This document shows positions 8,389 to 18,261 of a stretch of 23,050 bases of DNA, in pieces. This stretch comes from a virus: the IMG/VR virus record IMGVR_UViG_3300010885_019193, positions 1 through 23,050 of that record, one strand, 5' to 3'. The position numbers were made by a program, and so were the translations under genes. Numbering within the stretch: position 1 is the stretch's first letter; each line of letters opens with the position of its first letter. The notes beneath the pieces were generated by a model that had not been told where the DNA came from, ran no database searches, and was given only the letters and a program-made list of their open reading frames with translations.

Positions 8389-11300
8389 TATGGTCTTTGT
8401 GTCCTAATTCTCTGTGAGTCAACTTGTCTAATTTGTGTCATAACGACTCTTGCAATATCTTGTGGATTTGCATCAGATTTAACGTTAACGCTTAGATTAT
8501 AATTATACACCTTCTGGCCACTGTAGGATCCATCATTTATAGACTTCATTTTATTAATACCATATGAGTCAACTGCATATTTGCTCATTATAAATTCACC
8601 AGGAGTTAACATTGCTGGAACTGTATCTGTTCCCTTTGCATACCCTCCTACAGCAAAATATTTAGGCATAACCATTCCACCCATATTCATTCTTTGTGGA
8701 GGTGCTGGTTCTGCTCTAGTAGTTTTTACTATTCCACCAGAAGCAAACACTGGTCGTGCTGGAGGTTTTGGCGTTGGCTTTGGCGTTGGAGTTGGTGAAG
8801 GCGTTGGAGTTGGTGAAGGCGTTGGAGTTGGTGAAGGCGTTGGAGTTGGTGAAGGCGTTGGTGAAGGCGTTGGGTTGCCTCGGTCTGGATTATTTGCACC
8901 TTCATCTGGATTATGGACTGCTCCATTACCTGTATCGCCAGGAGGTGGTGTTGGTGTGGGAGTTGGTGTTGGTGTGGGAGTTGGTGTTGGTGTGGGAGTT
9001 GGTGTTGGTGTGGGAGTTGGTGTTGGTGTAGATGAAACTGTTGCTAAATATTCATCATAAGACATTTGGTCTTCTGGTGGAAGAGTTGCTTGTAATTTAT
9101 TCCACGCTGCTCTAGACATTGGCTTTTGTTTATTTAAGAAGTTATCAAGTGCTGCACTAGCATTATTCCATCCATCTTTTGCATTTTCTGCAGGATCGGT
9201 TAAACTCTTATTAAATGTTAGTTCCTGACCAATTAATTCAGCATAAGCAATTACTTGATCTTCTGTAAGTCCCCATTCTGTTGCAAGATCTGTAATTTCT
9301 TTAGTAGATAGGTCATCATCTAAAGTTGCAGCAACAAATGCAGCATACTTCGCTACTTCGTCATATGGCACTCCCCATTTTTTTGCAAGTGCTTCAATTT
9401 GTACAGGAGATAATTCCGTACCTAAAGTAGTAGTAACAAATGAAGCATATTTCAGAACTTCACTTTCTGTAAGATTCCATGTTGCTCCAAGTTTTGTAAT
9501 CTCTGCACTAGATAGACCTTTACTTAAAATAGCAGTAACAAATGCAGCATACTGCTCTGCCTCAGTTTTTGGTACTCCCCAGGCTTCTCCAAGTTTTGCA
9601 ATCTGTACAGGAGATAATTCCGTACCTAAAGTAGTAGTAACAAATGAAGCATATTTCAGAACTTCACTTTCTGTAAGATTCCATGTTGCTCCAAGTTTTG
9701 TAATCTCTGCACTAGATAGACCTTGACTTAAAATAGCAGTAACAAATGCAGCATACTTCGCTGCCTCAGTTTTTGGTACTCCCCATGCTATTCCAAGGTT
9801 TGTAATCTGTTGATCAGATAAAGTTCTTCTATTAAGTTCTAAATAACCCTCAAGATATTGTCTTGCTTGGCTTTGGCTTATTCCCCAGGCTGTGGCAAGT
9901 GCTACAACGTCTGCATCTGATATGGCTCCATCTTTAATTGCCTTTTGAATAAGCGCATATGAGGCTGCTCCTACTGTTGCAAAATCTATTGATAGTTTAA
10001 GAAGATCAAACTGTGTAATAATTTCTGCTCCAAAGATTGCAGCCTTTACTAATAAATCTTGAAAAGCAATAGTTGCAACTTCTGATTCTGCAATTTTTCC
10101 TGAAACCTCTGCCCATTGAACCTTTAGATCATTAAGATATTGCAAATCTCTTGCTTGATTATCTTGAATTACTTTTAGTTTTCCTTGCTCTATCACAAGA
10201 AGTGCTTGTGCAGAAGATAACTCTTTATTTGCAGTAAAAAGATTTAATTCTTTAGCATCACCAATACCATTTGTAATATTATAAATTCTATCTTCAAGAT
10301 CACGGATATCTAGTAGTATTGCTTTTCTTGCATCTTCAAGAGGTTTAATGTTATATTTTTTAATTGTAGCAATTTTTGCTTCAATTGCTTCTCTACCCTC
10401 TTCAAGGTCATAGATGTCTTGAGTTATTTGAAATTGGGCTTCTTCAATTTGTAATCTGGTTAGACCATTAGCATTTCTTAAGTTTCCAAGTTCTTGTTCT
10501 TTTGCTATGTTTAGGGAGTCTCCAGTACCAGATGCTGCCCCCTCTGATGCTGTAGATCGTATGTCTTGTGACATTTGTGCTGCTGCAGAAATATCTCCTT
10601 GTGATAGAGCATCTGCAAGAGATATTTTTTGTTTTTCTTGTGCAATTAAGTTTTGATTTAATTCAGAGATTTTACTTAATGCATCTTGTTGTACATCATA
10701 CTTTTTATTAATTGCCTCTGCTGCATGATCAATTATACTTAAATCATTTGATAGGTCAGAAGCCTTTTCTTGTGCGGCAGCAATTGGAATATCAAATGTT
10801 TCAGAAATTTGATCTTCATATTCTTTAATTTGATCTTCAAAGATTCTTAATTGTCTTGTTACATCTGTTTCAATTTTTACTTGTTTTTCATCTATTTTTG
10901 ATTGAATTTCATCAATTGTATGCTGAATATCCGAAACATTCTTTTGTGCTGCTTCAACTACTTTTTGTTTAGCCTCAATTTCTCTTTCTGCAGAAAGTAT
11001 TGATCTAGCATATTTTCCTTCTACTGCTGTTTGTGCTTTTGAGAAGAAGTTGTTCATTTCACTTTCTACCTCAGATAATTTATCTTTAAAATGTTGTAGT
11101 GGATCTTGTACTTTTCCTAAATTTTCTTGAGCCTTTTTTAACTCTCTAAATTTTGCAATTAAAGCATCTAGTTCTGGTCCTGGGGCTGCAGCACTTAATG
11201 ATAAAGCAAAGTTTGCATCTGATAACATTTCAATTGCTTCTTTAGCAGTTACTCCTGCTGAAGTTAATTCTTTAAATTTGGATTTTTGTTTTTCAATACC

Positions 11301-14300
11301 AGCAATTGTTACAACTGCAGAACTTTGGAATGCTCCAATAACTGCTTCTTTGTATCCTCTTGCTGCTGCAAACCCATCAGTGGTTAGGTTAACAAACTTT
11401 TTATTTAACCTATCTACAGAAACATATCCCTTTTTAACGGCTTCATCTAGTCCACCAACAAAATTAATGAAATCTTCATTTTGACCAAGGTTTGATAGTT
11501 CCTGGTTAAGACCTTCAAAGATTTTGATATCTTGCTTCTCTCCAAGAATTCTTCTAAGTTCAAGCAATCCACCTTCTGCATTAATGGACGCATCTCTTGT
11601 TAATTTTAATTGAAGAAGTAAGTCATTTAGGTTAGTATCTATTGGTTTTACTTCTGCGACTGTTGGTGTTTTAACAACTTTACCGCTACCATCAACAACT
11701 GGGTCTCCTGTATATGTTCTTGTTTTTTTACCAGCAATTTCTGCTATCTGTTGATCTAATGTTTTTGTCTTACCTGATTTATCTTTAGTAATATTATTAG
11801 TCTCAAGAAATTTATTTCTTTTTATTGATGCTTGACGGGAGCCTAGTTCGGATGGGCCGCTTTCTCCTATTTGTTCTTGAGCATAGTCTTGAATATATTT
11901 TCTTTTTGCATTATCATCTTCAAACTCAACTGCGTAGATACTAATATATCTAGAAATTGTTTCTTTTTTAAATTCATCTGGTAATGCAGCAAAATCTTTA
12001 TATTGTTTTGTTAGTTGTTCAAGGTTTGCAATTGATGAACTGTCTTTGTGGTCTTCTATAAACTTTGAAAGAATTTCTTTAGTTATTGGAGTTTTAATGC
12101 TATCAACTTGATCAAGAAGTGCAGAAAGTTCTAATAATTTTTTATTATTCTGTTTAGTTAATCCTGTTAGTGCAACCTCAAGATTAATTTCACTTCCATC
12201 CATTGATTGTAAAAGGGCAATTGCTTTTCCTGTTTTATCAAATTCTGCTGGTTTCATTTTAATCATGTCAATAACTAACTTAGTGGATAATTTTTTATCT
12301 GATACTCCTCCAAGTAATTGTGTTATCTCTGATATTTTTGCAATACCGTGAGTTTTTACTCCAAGTTCAAGGTTTGAATCTAATTCTCCTAATTTACCAG
12401 CAAAAAGGTCCATCATTGCAGTTGTCTGTTCAGGATTTAATTGTCCGCTTGCCATCATTAAGTTCATTTTTACTTCAAAGTTTTGAGCCTTTGCTGAAGT
12501 TTCAAATCCTGCTTTTGAGTATTGTGATGTTGAAGTTCCAAATCCAATATCACTTAGTTTAGCCAGTTTGCTTTGAACGGTATTGGCCTGTGTAGCAAAT
12601 AAGGTATCCTTATATCTATCTTTTACTTGACCTTTTAATGAATCAAAATATGCACTTTTACTAGAATTCATATGCATTAAATTTGCTATATCAACTGCCC
12701 CTTTATTGCCACCTAAGAATGAAGGGAAAGATTCTTTTGGATTATTAAGTGCTGGATTTTTTGCATTCTTAAACTGTTTCATTGCAAGATTAAGAGATTG
12801 TGCAGTTCTAGCATTTGTCTTTTCTGTATCAATTCCTTGCTGCACAGTTAAACCAGCAATTTTTTCTTGTATCTCTAACTGTTTTTCTTTATTAGACGTT
12901 ATTAAAATTTCTTTTGATAAAGACTCAATTTGCTTTTGTGTTATTTGGTATATAGCATCTGCTTGGGCTTGAGCAAGAGCAAGGTTTTGTACACCATATG
13001 AAGCCAGTTGTGCTGCTGCAGCATTATCCTTAATGCCACCTGAAACAATATTTTTACCTGCTTGCTCTGCAGTATCAATTAAGTTCATTCTAACCTTAAT
13101 TGGGTTTTTAAGAATATCGCTTCCATCTGGTCCGACTAACATTCTTAACTGTCCCTCAACATTTGCGGTAAATGTCTTATCCCCTAGATTAGTTCCAATT
13201 TGATCACCAATACTATTTGCTTGCTCTGCAGTAAGGATTCCATCTGAAATATATGCTGCTAATTGCAAAGATAATTCTTTTGCTGCTGCTGCTGCACCAT
13301 TTTTTTCTATGCTTGTAAATACGCCAGCATTGACTGTTTTTCCAACTTCACTCTTTAGGAAGGTATCTCCAAATCCGCTTCCTTGTCTGTTATAGTCATT
13401 ATAAGATTGAAGAGATCCCGCTTCTTTTTTCTTTGCAGTTAATTGAGATGCACCAACTGTATCAGTTAATACACTTATCTCTTCCATTTTCTTTGTTGTT
13501 GCAGAAATAGATGCAACATACTGTCCTTGCCTTATAGCAGCATCTTTTTGCATTTTTTGATAAATTAACATTCCTGCACCAACTGCAACAACTGAAGCAG
13601 CAAGAATTGAAAATGTACTAGTTAGCATTGGTAAAATTCCAAGTAAGGCTGAGGCTGCAAATAGACCAGTTGTTACCTTTTCATTTCCACCAGTCATAGC
13701 ACTTGCCATTCCTAGTCCACCCAATGCACCAGAGCCCATTGCTGCTTTCCCACCCATACCCTGTTTTGGTGTTTTTTCTGCTAAAGGAGCATCTGCTTTT
13801 CCTGGAATTCTGTATGTAACTTTTGGTGTTTGAACAACTTTCTTTCCTTTTGGAATAGTAGTAATTATTGTATCTTTTGGACTTCCGCTTGAAGATTTAA
13901 CATTTACAGGTTTCTTTTTTCCTTTTATTGGTGTTACCTTTTTAGTTTTTTTATCTTGTAAAGATTCATCCTTTGTTACCAAAACAGCAGAATGCATTTT
14001 ATGGAATTCTCTCCAGTCAACCTTTCTTGCTTCTTCAAGTCTATTTATCATTGCTTGATACATTGATTTTTCTTCTGCATTTAAAGTCCAACTTGAAACA
14101 AGGTTTTTAAGTTTTGGAAGTGTTTTATCAATTTCAGAAATCATAGATGAGTTATAAGCATCAGGCGTCATATTTTTTGGAATATCCATTGTTGATTCAG
14201 CAAAGAATCTTTTTGCTCCACCATTAACACCAAGTAAATTAATTCTTGCTTGTTCTGCCATAGACTTCATATTTGTTGAGAATTCTCTCTTCCCAGATGC

Positions 14301-17300
14301 TTTATCAAACACTCCTGCAGTTCCTACATCTGCAAGAACATTTCCTGAAAGGTTTCCAGCATGAAGATCTTTATCACCACGAAGGTTTGCTGCTACTAGT
14401 TGTTTGAAGTATTCATCTTTTGTAAATTTACCAGTAAAATTAGATTCTGCAAATTTTGGATTAAACTGTGATTCTAACGCAAATAATTTTTTACCAGTTC
14501 TTGGATCTTGAATAACCTTTATGCTTTGAACTGGAGACTCTAATCCATGAACTTCTCTAGCAATTTGTGTTGCACGAATTTCTGCAAGAGCAGCCTTTTC
14601 ATCCATCATGGCTTTTACAAAAACTTTTGATCCATTTTCTTTTTCATAAACACCGCTTATGTGATTAGCATCAATAAAACTAAATCCAGATGATCTAGAT
14701 ACTTGTTTTACATATTTTGTTATAGAATCATTTTTAAATCTACTGGAGTTAACATCTTTCTCTGTTTCTAAAAACACCTTTTGTCTTTGAGTTTCTTTTT
14801 CTAAAGCAATTCTTTCTGCTTCTTTAAGAGCATTTTTATTTATTTTTATTTGTCTTCCACCACCACGATTAACTCTTCCAGTCTTAAATCTATCGCCAAT
14901 TAAGACACCAACATTTTTAGTGCCAGAGAATGTTCCAGTTTTACTACTAATTTCAGGTCTTTCATATGCGGTAATATTACCTGAAGAATCTCTTTGTACA
15001 GGAATCTTATAGTTTGAATCAAGTTTCATTACTGACTCTAATGCTTTAATTACTGACTGGCTTGTTTTTGTTTTTTTAACTTTATCAATAACCTCTGAAA
15101 TAGGAGCATCAGGTGGGCTAAATTTTATGTTTGAAGAACCTCTTGGGCTAATTGCAGCAGGAGCATATAGTTTTTTTACTCCTTCTGTTAATTTTCCTCC
15201 AGCACCTTCTTTAATAAGATTACCAAGAATTCCATTTTTTTCATCTCCCATTCTTGAATAAACATCTTGGTCTCCAATAAAAGTTGATGGATTTACGTCT
15301 AAAAATGATTTTATTAAACTTGTTCTTATTTTTTCACTAGTTTTATTTGCATCTTCTGGAGAAAAACCATCACCTATAAGTCTTGCGTTCATTGTATTTA
15401 TTGCAGAGGCTTTTTCTATTTCTTGTAAATATTCACCAAGAGTTATTTTAGAATTAATTAATTTTGCATTTGTTTCTGGACTAACATCAAAACCAACTGC
15501 TGTATATGCATTTGCTTCAGCAAATCCAAGTTTTTTTATATTTTCTGGAAGGTTAGAACCTGTTAATGTTTGAAAATTTACTGCGTGAGCAAATACTGTT
15601 TTATTTGGTTTAACTTCACTTGTTCCTTCTGCAAATCCCTGCATTTTTCCATCAATTAAACCTTGTATTAATGCTCTTGCATATGGTTGCTGCATAACAT
15701 CTTTTGTAACAACTGCTTCGCCAGGCTCTAGCATTGCTGGAATAGTATCACCATTTCCAGAACCTGGGACCATCGATATACCACCTGCAAGTTTTCTAAC
15801 TTTATTTCTTGATGCTGTTAACTTTCCTGCATTGGCTGTTTTTCCTGCAACTACTTTAGCACCACTAACCATCATACCTGGATTTGCCATAGCAAATTTT
15901 GCTGCTGCAACTGTTGCTTCAACATATGCGTTTCGCAAAAGTTTAACTGCAACTGTTTCTAATTCAAACTTTTGAGTTAACTGTGTATGAGCCTGATTAA
16001 GTGATGCTGCAACAGTGGCTGCCTCTAACTGTTCTGCATTTAAATAGTTTGTTTGTTCAGCAAGAATTTTTGAATTTCCGCTAAGTTTTAAGAATCCACC
16101 ACGCATTGCAAGAAATAGTTTAATTATGTTTGCAGCACCATTAGCAAGTAAACCAAATGTCATAAGAAGAACTGGACCAATTACTCCAACAAGCGTTGTT
16201 GCAATTACTATAAACTTTTTAGTTCCATCACTTAAATTATTAAATTTTTCAAGAAAGTTTCCAATTACTTTAACTATTGGAGTAATCGCCTCTAAAAATG
16301 TTTTTCCAATTGGGGCAATTGAAAGTTTTAGTTGTTCAATTGATGCTTTAAAATTTGTTCCAACAGCATCTTCTATTGTTTTTAATTCTCGTTCTGATAA
16401 AATTGCAAGTTCTTCTATTGATTTTCCTGTTAAACCTAAAACCACACTTGCTTGTGTTCCATCTTTTGCTACGTTTTGAAATAAAGTTGATAGTCTTGAG
16501 AATTGAAACTTACCAAATAACTGTTCAATTGCTCTTGCTCTTTGTAATGGGGCCAGTGTATCTAATGCTTGTGCAAACTGGATAACAGTATTTTTAATAT
16601 CTCCTTGATTACCTTCAACAATACCTTTGATATTAATGCCAAGACCACTAAGCATTGCACTTGCTTTTGCTGATGGGTTAATTAATGATGCAAGTCCAGA
16701 CTTTAATGCGTTGGCACCTTCTGATGCATTGATTCCACCTTCTTTCATGGCGGTAAGGAAAAATGCAAGATCTTCTACATCTCCACCAAGTTGTTTAATA
16801 ACTGGTCCTGCTTTAGGAATAGCAATAGTTAAGTCTTCAATAGAAAGAGTTGTTTGGTTTTCAACAGCATTTAAAAAATTAATCTTAGTTGATAGTTCAT
16901 CTGCTGCTATACCAAATGCATTTGTAAGAGATATTGTTGTTTCAAGTGCAGCAGATTGCTCAACCCCGCCAAGTACTGCAAGTCTAGTTGCTTCTGAAAC
17001 CTGTGCAGTTAAGTCTGATCCAGTCTTACCCATTGCTGCTGCTGAAGCAGCCATTTCCATAGTTTTTGATACTGCAACACCATACTTTGTAAAGCCATCT
17101 GCAAGTTGTTGAACATCAGCAAGTGCCTTATTTGTTTGTGCACTTGTTGTAAACATATCTCCATAAACACGTTTAAACTTTACTGCTTGTGCTTCCAAGT
17201 CCATAAATGTTTTTGCAGCCATCGAACCAAAATACAGAAGAGGAACAGTAAAACCAACCATAAGTTGGCGACCTGCCCACTGTGTATTTTTACCAAAATT

Positions 17301-17840
17301 TAAAAGACTTGTTGATCCTTGTCTTACAACTTGATTAAAAATTGCCTGTTTTTGTGCAGCAAGTGCAGTTTTTGTTGCATAATCATTCATGTTTAAGGTT
17401 TTTGGCGTAACAGCCATAGCCTTCATTGCACCGTTTGCATCACGACCCATTTTAATATATTGGGTTTGCATTTTCTTGACACGTTCTTCTGCTACCTTGC
17501 CAATTGTGTCAAATTCAGATCTAAATAGTTTTCCAAAAGTTTTTGAAGCACCGCCTGCATAACGGAAATACTCACGCATAGAAAGTTTATTAGTCTCTAA
17601 TGCGTGAGTAAATGACTCCGTCGATGATCTAACACTACCCATTGTTGCAGTAAATTTGTTAGTGGCATTAATGGAATTTAAAAGATTATTTTGTAATCCT
17701 TTTTGTGCTAATGCTGCTGATTGGCTATTTTTTGCTACTGATGCATGAAATAATGCAATCTGACGTTGTAAAACCTTGAGTTCGGCTAATGCTGATGAGG
17801 CATTTATATTTATGCCTATATTAGCATTAACGTCACTCAT
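8388..17840 (-). CDS. Tape measure protein, 3150 residues, with kinase-like insert and repeats
   Basis: This protein sets tail length and is expected to be ejected with DNA. SD: AGAGGTGT. Order by residue: 1-180 helical; about 205-580 TP901-type core ([34 protein letters not shown]) ending in a hydrophobic stretch at 540-578; about 680-735 the motif [16 protein letters not shown]; about 740-1300 an insert including a kinase-like segment (K1076, E1087, GDKDLHAGN at 1155-1163); a basic linker; a second hydrophobic stretch at 1389-1429; long helical part; coiled coil at about 2260-2560; seven 34-residue repeats at 2638-2875, each with one Trp (2652 to 2856); a Thr-Pro/Ser-Pro rod at about 2934-3023; and a C-terminus with [18 protein letters not shown]. 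At 0.15 nm per residue the upper limit for the tail is about 470 nm; inserted globular domains would shorten it. The stop overlaps the next start (TAATG). The identity is very secure. Confidence 0.97.
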   Translation of the reverse strand: MSDVNANIGININASSALAELKVLQRQIALFHASVAKNSQSAALAQKGLQNNLLNSINATNKFTATMGSVRSSTESFTHALETNKLSMREYFRYAGGASKTFGKLFRSEFDTIGKVAEERVKKMQTQYIKMGRDANGAMKAMAVTPKTLNMNDYATKTALAAQKQAIFNQVVRQGSTSLLNFGKNTQWAGRQLMVGFTVPLLYFGSMAAKTFMDLEAQAVKFKRVYGDMFTTSAQTNKALADVQQLADGFTKYGVAVSKTMEMAASAAAMGKTGSDLTAQVSEATRLAVLGGVEQSAALETTISLTNAFGIAADELSTKINFLNAVENQTTLSIEDLTIAIPKAGPVIKQLGGDVEDLAFFLTAMKEGGINASEGANALKSGLASLINPSAKASAMLSGLGINIKGIVEGNQGDIKNTVIQFAQALDTLAPLQRARAIEQLFGKFQFSRLSTLFQNVAKDGTQASVVLGLTGKSIEELAILSERELKTIEDAVGTNFKASIEQLKLSIAPIGKTFLEAITPIVKVIGNFLEKFNNLSDGTKKFIVIATTLVGVIGPVLLMTFGLLANGAANIIKLFLAMRGGFLKLSGNSKILAEQTNYLNAEQLEAATVAASLNQAHTQLTQKFELETVAVKLLRNAYVEATVAAAKFAMANPGMMVSGAKVVAGKTANAGKLTASRNKVRKLAGGISMVPGSGNGDTIPAMLEPGEAVVTKDVMQQPYARALIQGLIDGKMQGFAEGTSEVKPNKTVFAHAVNFQTLTGSNLPENIKKLGFAEANAYTAVGFDVSPETNAKLINSKITLGEYLQEIEKASAINTMNARLIGDGFSPEDANKTSEKIRTSLIKSFLDVNPSTFIGDQDVYSRMGDEKNGILGNLIKEGAGGKLTEGVKKLYAPAAISPRGSSNIKFSPPDAPISEVIDKVKKTKTSQSVIKALESVMKLDSNYKIPVQRDSSGNITAYERPEISSKTGTFSGTKNVGVLIGDRFKTGRVNRGGGRQIKINKNALKEAERIALEKETQRQKVFLETEKDVNSSRFKNDSITKYVKQVSRSSGFSFIDANHISGVYEKENGSKVFVKAMMDEKAALAEIRATQIAREVHGLESPVQSIKVIQDPRTGKKLFALESQFNPKFAESNFTGKFTKDEYFKQLVAANLRGDKDLHAGNLSGNVLADVGTAGVFDKASGKREFSTNMKSMAEQARINLLGVNGGAKRFFAESTMDIPKNMTPDAYNSSMISEIDKTLPKLKNLVSSWTLNAEEKSMYQAMINRLEEARKVDWREFHKMHSAVLVTKDESLQDKKTKKVTPIKGKKKPVNVKSSSGSPKDTIITTIPKGKKVVQTPKVTYRIPGKADAPLAEKTPKQGMGGKAAMGSGALGGLGMASAMTGGNEKVTTGLFAASALLGILPMLTSTFSILAASVVAVGAGMLIYQKMQKDAAIRQGQYVASISATTKKMEEISVLTDTVGASQLTAKKKEAGSLQSYNDYNRQGSGFGDTFLKSEVGKTVNAGVFTSIEKNGAAAAAKELSLQLAAYISDGILTAEQANSIGDQIGTNLGDKTFTANVEGQLRMLVGPDGSDILKNPIKVRMNLIDTAEQAGKNIVSGGIKDNAAAAQLASYGVQNLALAQAQADAIYQITQKQIESLSKEILITSNKEKQLEIQEKIAGLTVQQGIDTEKTNARTAQSLNLAMKQFKNAKNPALNNPKESFPSFLGGNKGAVDIANLMHMNSSKSAYFDSLKGQVKDRYKDTLFATQANTVQSKLAKLSDIGFGTSTSQYSKAGFETSAKAQNFEVKMNLMMASGQLNPEQTTAMMDLFAGKLGELDSNLELGVKTHGIAKISEITQLLGGVSDKKLSTKLVIDMIKMKPAEFDKTGKAIALLQSMDGSEINLEVALTGLTKQNNKKLLELSALLDQVDSIKTPITKEILSKFIEDHKDSSSIANLEQLTKQYKDFAALPDEFKKETISRYISIYAVEFEDDNAKRKYIQDYAQEQIGESGPSELGSRQASIKRNKFLETNNITKDKSGKTKTLDQQIAEIAGKKTRTYTGDPVVDGSGKVVKTPTVAEVKPIDTNLNDLLLQLKLTRDASINAEGGLLELRRILGEKQDIKIFEGLNQELSNLGQNEDFINFVGGLDEAVKKGYVSVDRLNKKFVNLTTDGFAAARGYKEAVIGAFQSSAVVTIAGIEKQKSKFKELTSAGVTAKEAIEMLSDANFALSLSAAAPGPELDALIAKFRELKKAQENLGKVQDPLQHFKDKLSEVESEMNNFFSKAQTAVEGKYARSILSAEREIEAKQKVVEAAQKNVSDIQHTIDEIQSKIDEKQVKIETDVTRQLRIFEDQIKEYEDQISETFDIPIAAAQEKASDLSNDLSIIDHAAEAINKKYDVQQDALSKISELNQNLIAQEKQKISLADALSQGDISAAAQMSQDIRSTASEGAASGTGDSLNIAKEQELGNLRNANGLTRLQIEEAQFQITQDIYDLEEGREAIEAKIATIKKYNIKPLEDARKAILLDIRDLEDRIYNITNGIGDAKELNLFTANKELSSAQALLVIEQGKLKVIQDNQARDLQYLNDLKVQWAEVSGKIAESEVATIAFQDLLVKAAIFGAEIITQFDLLKLSIDFATVGAASYALIQKAIKDGAISDADVVALATAWGISQSQARQYLEGYLELNRRTLSDQQITNLGIAWGVPKTEAAKYAAFVTAILSQGLSSAEITKLGATWNLTESEVLKYASFVTTTLGTELSPVQIAKLGEAWGVPKTEAEQYAAFVTAILSKGLSSAEITKLGATWNLTESEVLKYASFVTTTLGTELSPVQIEALAKKWGVPYDEVAKYAAFVAATLDDDLSTKEITDLATEWGLTEDQVIAYAELIGQELTFNKSLTDPAENAKDGWNNASAALDNFLNKQKPMSRAAWNKLQATLPPEDQMSYDEYLATVSSTPTPTPTPTPTPTPTPTPTPTPTPTPTPPPGDTGNGAVHNPDEGANNPDRGNPTPSPTPSPTPTPSPTPTPSPTPTPSPTPTPKPTPKPPARPVFASGGIVKTTRAEPAPPQRMNMGGMVMPKYFAVGGYAKGTDTVPAMLTPGEFIMSKYAVDSYGINKMKSINDGSYSGQKVYNYNLSVNVKSDANPQDIARVVMTQIRQVDSQRIRTQRP
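8782..8873 (-). repeat. 18-bp minisatellite B encoding Ser-Pro/Thr-Pro repeats
   Basis: On the plus strand the unit GGCGTTGGAGTTGGTGAA occurs four times (8782, 8800, 8818, 8836), followed by a 12-nt short copy and a degenerate end. It encodes Pro-Ser-Pro-Thr-Pro-Thr type repeats. A 70-nt non-repetitive spacer (Gly-Asn-Asp rich) separates it from the first array. Confidence 0.95.
8947..9030 (-). repeat. 18-bp minisatellite A encoding Thr-Pro repeats
   Basis: On the plus strand the unit GGTGTTGGTGTGGGAGTT occurs four times without error (8947, 8965, 8983, 9001), followed by a 12-nt partial copy. On the coding strand it gives (Thr-Pro)3 per unit. The 18-bp period keeps frame, so copy number can vary without breaking the tape measure gene. 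Confidence 0.95.
9214..9929 (-). repeat. Seven 34-residue (102-bp) tandem repeats in the tape measure gene
   Basis: The repeats have the consensus LS--EI--LG--WG--E-E--KYA-FV---L, with a Trp exactly every 34 residues (residues 2652, 2686, 2720, 2754, 2788, 2822, 2856). Each looks like two short helices. Units 3 and 5 are identical in protein sequence. At DNA level the block 9400-9582 recurs at 9604-9786 with only a few mismatches, a 204-bp (two-unit) step, so part of the array is a recent duplication. Confidence 0.9.
14160..14720 (-). other. Kinase-fold-like domain inside the tape measure protein
   Basis: This covers residues about 1040-1225 of the tape measure protein. A strand with an invariant-type lysine (GSKVFVK, K1076) is followed 11 residues later by a helix with glutamate ([16 protein letters not shown]1087). 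A hinge-like strand follows ([10 protein letters not shown]). Then comes the segment [12 protein letters not shown], in which D1158 and N1163 have the D-x4-N spacing of the kinase catalytic loop, and a strand ending in a candidate metal-binding Asp (D1171 in VLADVG, or D1179 in GVFDK). The pattern recalls HipA, phosphoinositide-kinase and aminoglycoside-kinase type folds. The N-to-D gap (8 or 16) is off the usual value of about 13, so activity is uncertain. The limits given are approximate. Confidence 0.5.
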
Positions 17841-17859
17841 GAATTTACACCTCTTTTAT

Positions 17860-18192
17860 TTAATTATTTGCAAGTACTGTGTTTAGCAGTGCATTAGCAT
17901 CGCTAAGTTTTACTCCAGATGCCGCTTCAATAATGCTGTAGACTGTTGGTAGATCTAAAACATCTTCCAACTTTGCTATATCCCCAGCCAATTCTGGCTT
18001 GTATTGCTCCATTGCAATTTGTACACATTCAACGAGCAAAACCATAGACTTTTCGTTATCTTCTGCTACTAAGGCTACCTGCTCAAATTTCTTCATAAAT
18101 GGACGAAGCAAGGAAATCTTTAAAGGACGTACCTTTATCTTTGTTCCATCCATAAGTGTCAGTTCTGCCCCATCATAAACTGTTGTTGCCAT
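17860..18192 (-). CDS. Tail assembly chaperone, short form (G-only paralog)
   Basis: This gene encodes 110 residues, starting MATTVYDGAELTLMDGTKIK. Over its whole length it is a paralog of the N-terminal 98 residues of the gene just upstream: shared PLKI, LR-FM--FE-V, LVECV-I-M-QY-PE, D-PT-Y-I---AG-K. It lacks the T-like extension and ends in ASGVKLSDANALLNTVLANN. Unlike its partner it has a perfect SD (AGGAGG, eight bases upstream) and its own extended -10 box, so it may be made in excess. That matches the surplus of short G protein over GT in well-studied siphophages such as lambda. The tape measure gene starts 19 nt downstream. It probably acts as a chaperone for the tape measure protein during tail assembly and is absent from the virion. 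The paralogy is clear; the function is inferred from family and place. Confidence 0.75.
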   Translation of the reverse strand: MATTVYDGAELTLMDGTKIKVRPLKISLLRPFMKKFEQVALVAEDNEKSMVLLVECVQIAMEQYKPELAGDIAKLEDVLDLPTVYSIIEAASGVKLSDANALLNTVLANN

Positions 18193-18219
18193 TGTATTTC
18201 CTCCTGTTAAGTTATGTCA

Positions 18220-18228
18220 ATTATAGCA
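18220..18228 (-). promoter_or_regulatory. Extended -10 element TGCTATAAT upstream of the short chaperone
   Basis: TGCTATAAT on the minus strand lies in the 69-nt gap between the two chaperone genes, 27 nt before the ATG at 18192. The -35 region is only AT-rich (CTTAAA). A start here would leave a leader of about 20 nt containing AGGAGG. Confidence 0.45.
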
Positions 18229-18261
18229 CAAATAGGCTATTTTTTAAGTTATTAAACATTT

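Noticed and set aside
8782-9030. Regular short repeats that might suggest a CRISPR array
   Set aside because: The units are 18 bp head-to-tail with no unique spacers, and they are in frame within a coding gene.
8581-9060. Plus-strand open frame of 159 residues rich in Gly-Val repeats
   Set aside because: It is the mirror of the Thr-Pro/Ser-Pro repeats of the tape measure gene; the 18-bp repeats keep all frames free of stops. No SD and no plausible partner gene on that strand.
9214-9929. 34-residue repeats resembling TAL effector repeats (LSPVQI versus LTPEQV, same unit length)
   Set aside because: Only the first helix start and the unit length agree. There is no hypervariable residue pair with the Gly-rich loop, the Trp is unlike TAL repeats, and the location in a tape measure protein argues against DNA reading.
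16126-17112. Long plus-strand open frames opposite the tape measure gene
   Set aside because: They have the composition of antisense frames to a helical Ala/Leu/Ser-rich protein, lack SD sites and break up without any domain sense.
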